NCBI GenBank assembly: GCA_023238725.1
Contig: CM041538.1
Span: forward strand, 1,501,682-1,565,681
Length of the DNA: 64,000 nucleotides
Source of the DNA: Scortum barcoo
Taxonomy: Eukaryota; Chordata; Actinopteri; Centrarchiformes; Terapontidae
Direction of reading: 5' to 3'
Of the stretch, positions 60,601 to 64,000 are shown piece by piece. A program made the translations under genes and the position numbers. The notes under the pieces were generated by a model. That model ran no database searches. It had not been told where the DNA came from and worked only from the letters and a program-made list of their open reading frames with translations. Within the stretch, counting starts at the first letter, position 1; the number at the start of each line of letters is the position of its first letter.

Positions 60601-61594
60601 TGCCACTCCATTAGTTTCCCACTAGCTAACGAAAGATATTTTTGTCTTTCAGGCAGAGAGGCATGAAATATGCAACGCATTTCATAGTGATGATTTTGCT
60701 ACCACTCCCTCAATATGCAACCATCTTACCCTTGTGTATTGAGGGTGTAATAAAAGCTGCAGTCTCTGGGGGCTGCTAGCATGGCTTTAGAATTGTAGTC
60801 TTTTTGAAATACTGATCAAGCTGTTTGGCAGTTTTTCTTTTTTTCCTCATTAACATATACTGTACATTCCAGTTTCACCAATAAACACACACAGCACTAA
60901 CACAGAGCACACATAGACTCTCATTCTCTTTCACTCTCACAGACAGCAACTGGGGACTGTGTGGTAGCTGAAGTGCTGGATACAAACAGATCAATGTGGT
61001 TGGTGACCTCCATTAACACATCAACAGCAGAAAGAGTCTGCAGCTTCTCTGTCCTTCAACATGCTTTCAACTCTGGTATGTGTGAGCCTGATTCTATTGA
61101 TTGTTTGTGCTGTTTCTGTCTTTGTGTTTGACCGAGTAAGGATGTTAGGGTGGTAGATACTTGTTCCTGACTGTAAGGATGCATTACCTAACACACTATG
61201 CAGTATATGCATGTTGGTAGGCATGTGTCGGTGTTTGTGGGGGATTTACACTTAATCTTTGTAGTCTTTTTGTGTATGTGTGCTGCAAGGCCTCTCCTTA
61301 TCCCGCTCCATGACTGGTGTTGACAGTTGATATGACGGTGTTGTGAATATCTTTCCTTTGCGGTTTTTAAAATAATTTTATCATTGCTTTTTTTAGTTCT
61401 TGTAAATGACACAAGTATAAGCTGAGAACAATAGATGTAATAAGAGACATATGGTACAGCAAGTCAGTTCAAATGCCAGTTTGTCTCCGTGGCCAACAAC
61501 AGTACTGGAAAAAAGCATTTTCCACCATTAAGTGAGAAGCAGTTATGTACATGTAGAAATTCACACTGGTATGAAAATACATATATATACTGTG
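57615..61594. other. Intergenic, nothing recognised
   Basis: Four kilobases of AT-rich DNA. Open frames of 60-100 codons (for example 58820-59122) lack recognisable domains. No terminal repeats found. Confidence 0.45.
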
Positions 61595-61800
61595 ATGGTT
61601 TATATGTACTGTATATATAGAGATCGGTGACAAATCATAGGAAAAACTAACATAAAGTGTCTTGAGCAGACCCCTTCACTGTAGGGATCAAGTATTCAGG
61701 CCTGAACCATTCTACTGGTAGACGCCACTCTCGCCCTCCTATGGAGAATATAGCGAAGGATGGCTCATCTGACCATATCACTTTATTCCAAATTTCTGTA
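61595..61800. mobile_element. Tc1-like MITE end fragment
   Basis: GGTGACAAATCATAGGAAAAAC followed by AACATAAAGTGTCTTGAGCA (first 20 of each) is a diverged copy of the left end at 1561-1600, including the conserved TTCACTGTAGGGATCAAG-type word also found at 1656-1673. It joins directly to the LINE fragment on its right. Confidence 0.5.
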
Positions 61801-61814
61801 GACCAGTGCTCTCA

Positions 61815-62400
61815 AATCTGCATTTATCTTTGTAATGTGTAGTTTATACACTGCAACCCTACTACAGTATCACTCTCTATATAATTGTCAACAGACTGTG
61901 CTTGCTGACAGCTCTGACAGGTGAGGGTTGGGATGTAGATCAACTGGTAAATTGAAAGCTTTGCCTTCTGGCTCAGCCCCCTCTTCAGCAGAATGGTCCA
62001 GTATGCCTGCATTACCGCTGATGCTGCACTGATCCACCTGTCAAGCTCATGCTCTATTTTGTCCTCACTTGTGAACAAGACCCCGTGATACCTGAATGCT
62101 TTCGCTTGAAGCAGTAGCTCATTCCCAGCCCAGAGAGAGCAATCCAACTTTTTCCAGCAGAGGACCATGGCCTCAGACTAGGAGGTGCTGATCCTTGTCA
62201 CCCCACTTCACACTCAACTGCAAACCACCCCAATGCATGGTGGAGGTCACACTCTGATGAAGCCGACAGAACCACTTCATCTGCAAAAAGTAGAGACGCC
62301 AGTTCTGAAGTCCCCAAACTGGACACTTCCCTCACCCAGGCTGCATCCTGTCCATCAATATCCTAAACAGAATCGATAACAAGGCACAACCCAGGCAAAG
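61815..62400 (-). mobile_element. RTE/Rex3-like LINE fragment, antisense
   Basis: The minus strand reads MVLCWKKLDCSLWAGNELLL, AFRYHGVLFTSEDKIEHELD, RWISAASAVMQAYW and LSQKAKLSIYQLIYIPTLT (62168 to about 61890), the characteristic reverse-transcriptase 'thumb' of fish RTE-type LINEs. Further 5' (62180-62400), the catalytic region is recognisable in outline across frameshifts (a LLFADEVVL-like stretch near 62280). The same family occurs at 22690-23200. Confidence 0.7.
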
Positions 62401-64000
62401 GCCAATACTGACTAAGAACATGTTTGACTTTGTGTGAAAATGAGAATACAGACACAGCTCTCCCTTTAGTTTCTTTTAAGGTGATTACGATTATAAAATG
62501 ATCCTTAAAGCGGAGTATTTATATTTTACAACATATCAAATGACTATTGACTAATTTCTCTCAGCTCACTGGAACTTTATGGATTCTTTTAGCTCAATGT
62601 TGTTCATCTTAGGCTGGTTTTGGTTGTGACTGTCATGGCTGAAATCATCACCTCTAATACTTGGTTGTTTTTGCTCTGCTATCATTGAGTGATGATGATC
62701 ACAGAACTCCCTGGAGGTACTGAGGACAAAATTCTTGTAAAAATAAGTACCCAACCCTGTAAATTAAATGCACTATCCTGTAGTGGAGATGGGACAGATA
62801 CGCTTTGTTTTTCAGACTGGTCACATTCAGCTCATCAGACTCATACCCTTTGCTGAGTTTTAAATGAACCCTGCTCACATTCTAGACCAGGTCCTTCTGT
62901 CATCTCTCTCCCCTTGCAGTCTCTCTCTTGCTCTCTCCAGTTCCTACCACATCACACAATCAGATGTTTTCCCAGGGGAAGAGTCCACATTTGTTTATCT
63001 TTAAATAACCTGTTTATTCCCCCAGAATGCTCTTGTTCTCCTTGGAGGATGCTGGGAGGGTGTCAGCGTGCAGGAGGCGACCCACAGCCCCTTTCATCTC
63101 TGCCTTTCATTTATTATTCAGTCCCACCAGCGAGTGTGCATTGAGAAGCTTCACCTCATCCTTATCAGGCCTGCTTCCAATAATTATAGTCCCCGTTATT
63201 ACTGCACTGCTTTCTTTACTCCACACCCACCTTCCTACACACACACACACACAAACCACATAAATCACACAAACGTTGAGTTTTTATTAGTACTCCACAT
63301 AACAGTGTTTTGAAAAAATAAAACAATCAGGGAGTGGTGTACTGACTGTTGGTTTGATATTATTCTTTTATTAAAAATAAGATCTGGTTCAGACTGTTAT
63401 GATGGATATGATGCAGATTCATCGATTACATATTTATTTGTCACAGGTCATGTACAAGGCACCACGGAAAAGTACTAAAATGCAGACAAAGGCTTACAGG
63501 CAAATGGAGCAGGGGGAACAGGCAACACCAGATACAGATTTGGATTCCAGTAGAACCCATGAGGCAACTTGCGGAGGACATACGGCTGGTGTATGACAGA
63601 GGGATCACAGAATGAGGAACAGGTGACCAGTGGGGTATGGGAGTCAGGTGACTGTCACAGGTGAGAAAGTCTTAGGGCACCTAGTGGGCAGGTGGAGGAT
63701 AGCAACGACTGTAAATCTTCGAAGAGATGCAGAGGCCTGCGGAAGTGGGAATGTGGCTGAAGAGAGGGACAGGAGGGACAGGGACAGGACTGAGGCAGCC
63801 ATTGTGACACTTGATCATCTGGTGAAGAACTGCCGTTCTATGGGTCTTATTCACGTGAGACATGTGAACCACAACTAGATTCATCAGTTTGATTCCCTGA
63901 TCACCTTTATAACACTATTACCACGTATTGACTTTCCTGTGAAAAACAATGATTTGCCACTGTAAATTGTATTTTGTTTCAAGTTCACTGTAAAGAAATG
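62401..64000. other. Intergenic, nothing recognised
   Basis: AT-rich DNA with a short CA tract at about 63239-63253. Two overlapping open frames near 63399-63884 have no recognisable product. The window ends without another gene. Confidence 0.45.

Noticed and set aside
1..64000. CRISPR arrays, bacterial operons, tRNA or rRNA genes
   Set aside because: No regularly spaced repeats, ribosome sites or RNA-gene structure seen; the only tRNA-like parts are degenerate SINE heads.

Overview
The window is vertebrate nuclear DNA, almost certainly from a teleost fish and probably a percomorph. The evidence is split genes with GT/AG introns, AT-rich non-coding DNA with frequent CA/TG microsatellites, one isolated CpG-rich first exon, and many fish-type transposon relics (Tc1/mariner, L2-like and RTE/Rex3-like LINEs, tRNA-derived SINEs). 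No prokaryotic operon structure, CRISPR array or prophage is visible. Only three protein-coding genes can be supported, and about 90% of the window is intron, intergenic DNA or decayed repeats.

Gene layout: (1) the last coding exon of a TAF4-family gene, best called taf4b, on + at 1767-1892. (2) kctd1 on -, convergent with taf4b, complete from 16554 down to 5113 in five coding exons (799 aa). Its 1.6-kb first exon is the Crypton-recombinase-derived domain fused upstream of the BTB domain, and it lies in a CpG-rich block with NRF1-like and CCAAT motifs. (3) aqp4 on -, from 34951 down to 29418 in five coding exons. The order taf4b > < kctd1, then aqp4, is the arrangement I recall for human 18q11.2 and supports orthology.

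aqp4 is the most unusual gene here. Its third coding exon is 166 bp instead of the expected 165 and carries a +1 frameshift. The acceptor of its last exon has been replaced by a 64-bp (CA)n/(TG)n tract with no AG next to the coding part. The other exons, both NPA boxes and the C-terminal SSV PDZ ligand are intact, so this is either assembly error or a gene in early decay.

From about 35 kb to the end I see no convincing host gene. The recognisable content is mobile-element relics: an IS630-like remnant with a near-identical copy in an aqp4 intron, a LINE tail in antisense, an L1-like tail, an L2-like LINE with ORF1 esterase and endonuclease, a SINE, a MITE-like element carrying the start of a Myb/SANT-like ORF, an exact 74-bp direct repeat spaced 746 bp, a 1.61-kb Tc1 element with long inverted repeats abutting a second shortened Tc1 element across one TA, and an antisense RTE/Rex3-like fragment. 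I found no clearly novel biological system; the strongest leads are the aqp4 lesions, the domesticated Crypton exon and the transposon architectures.
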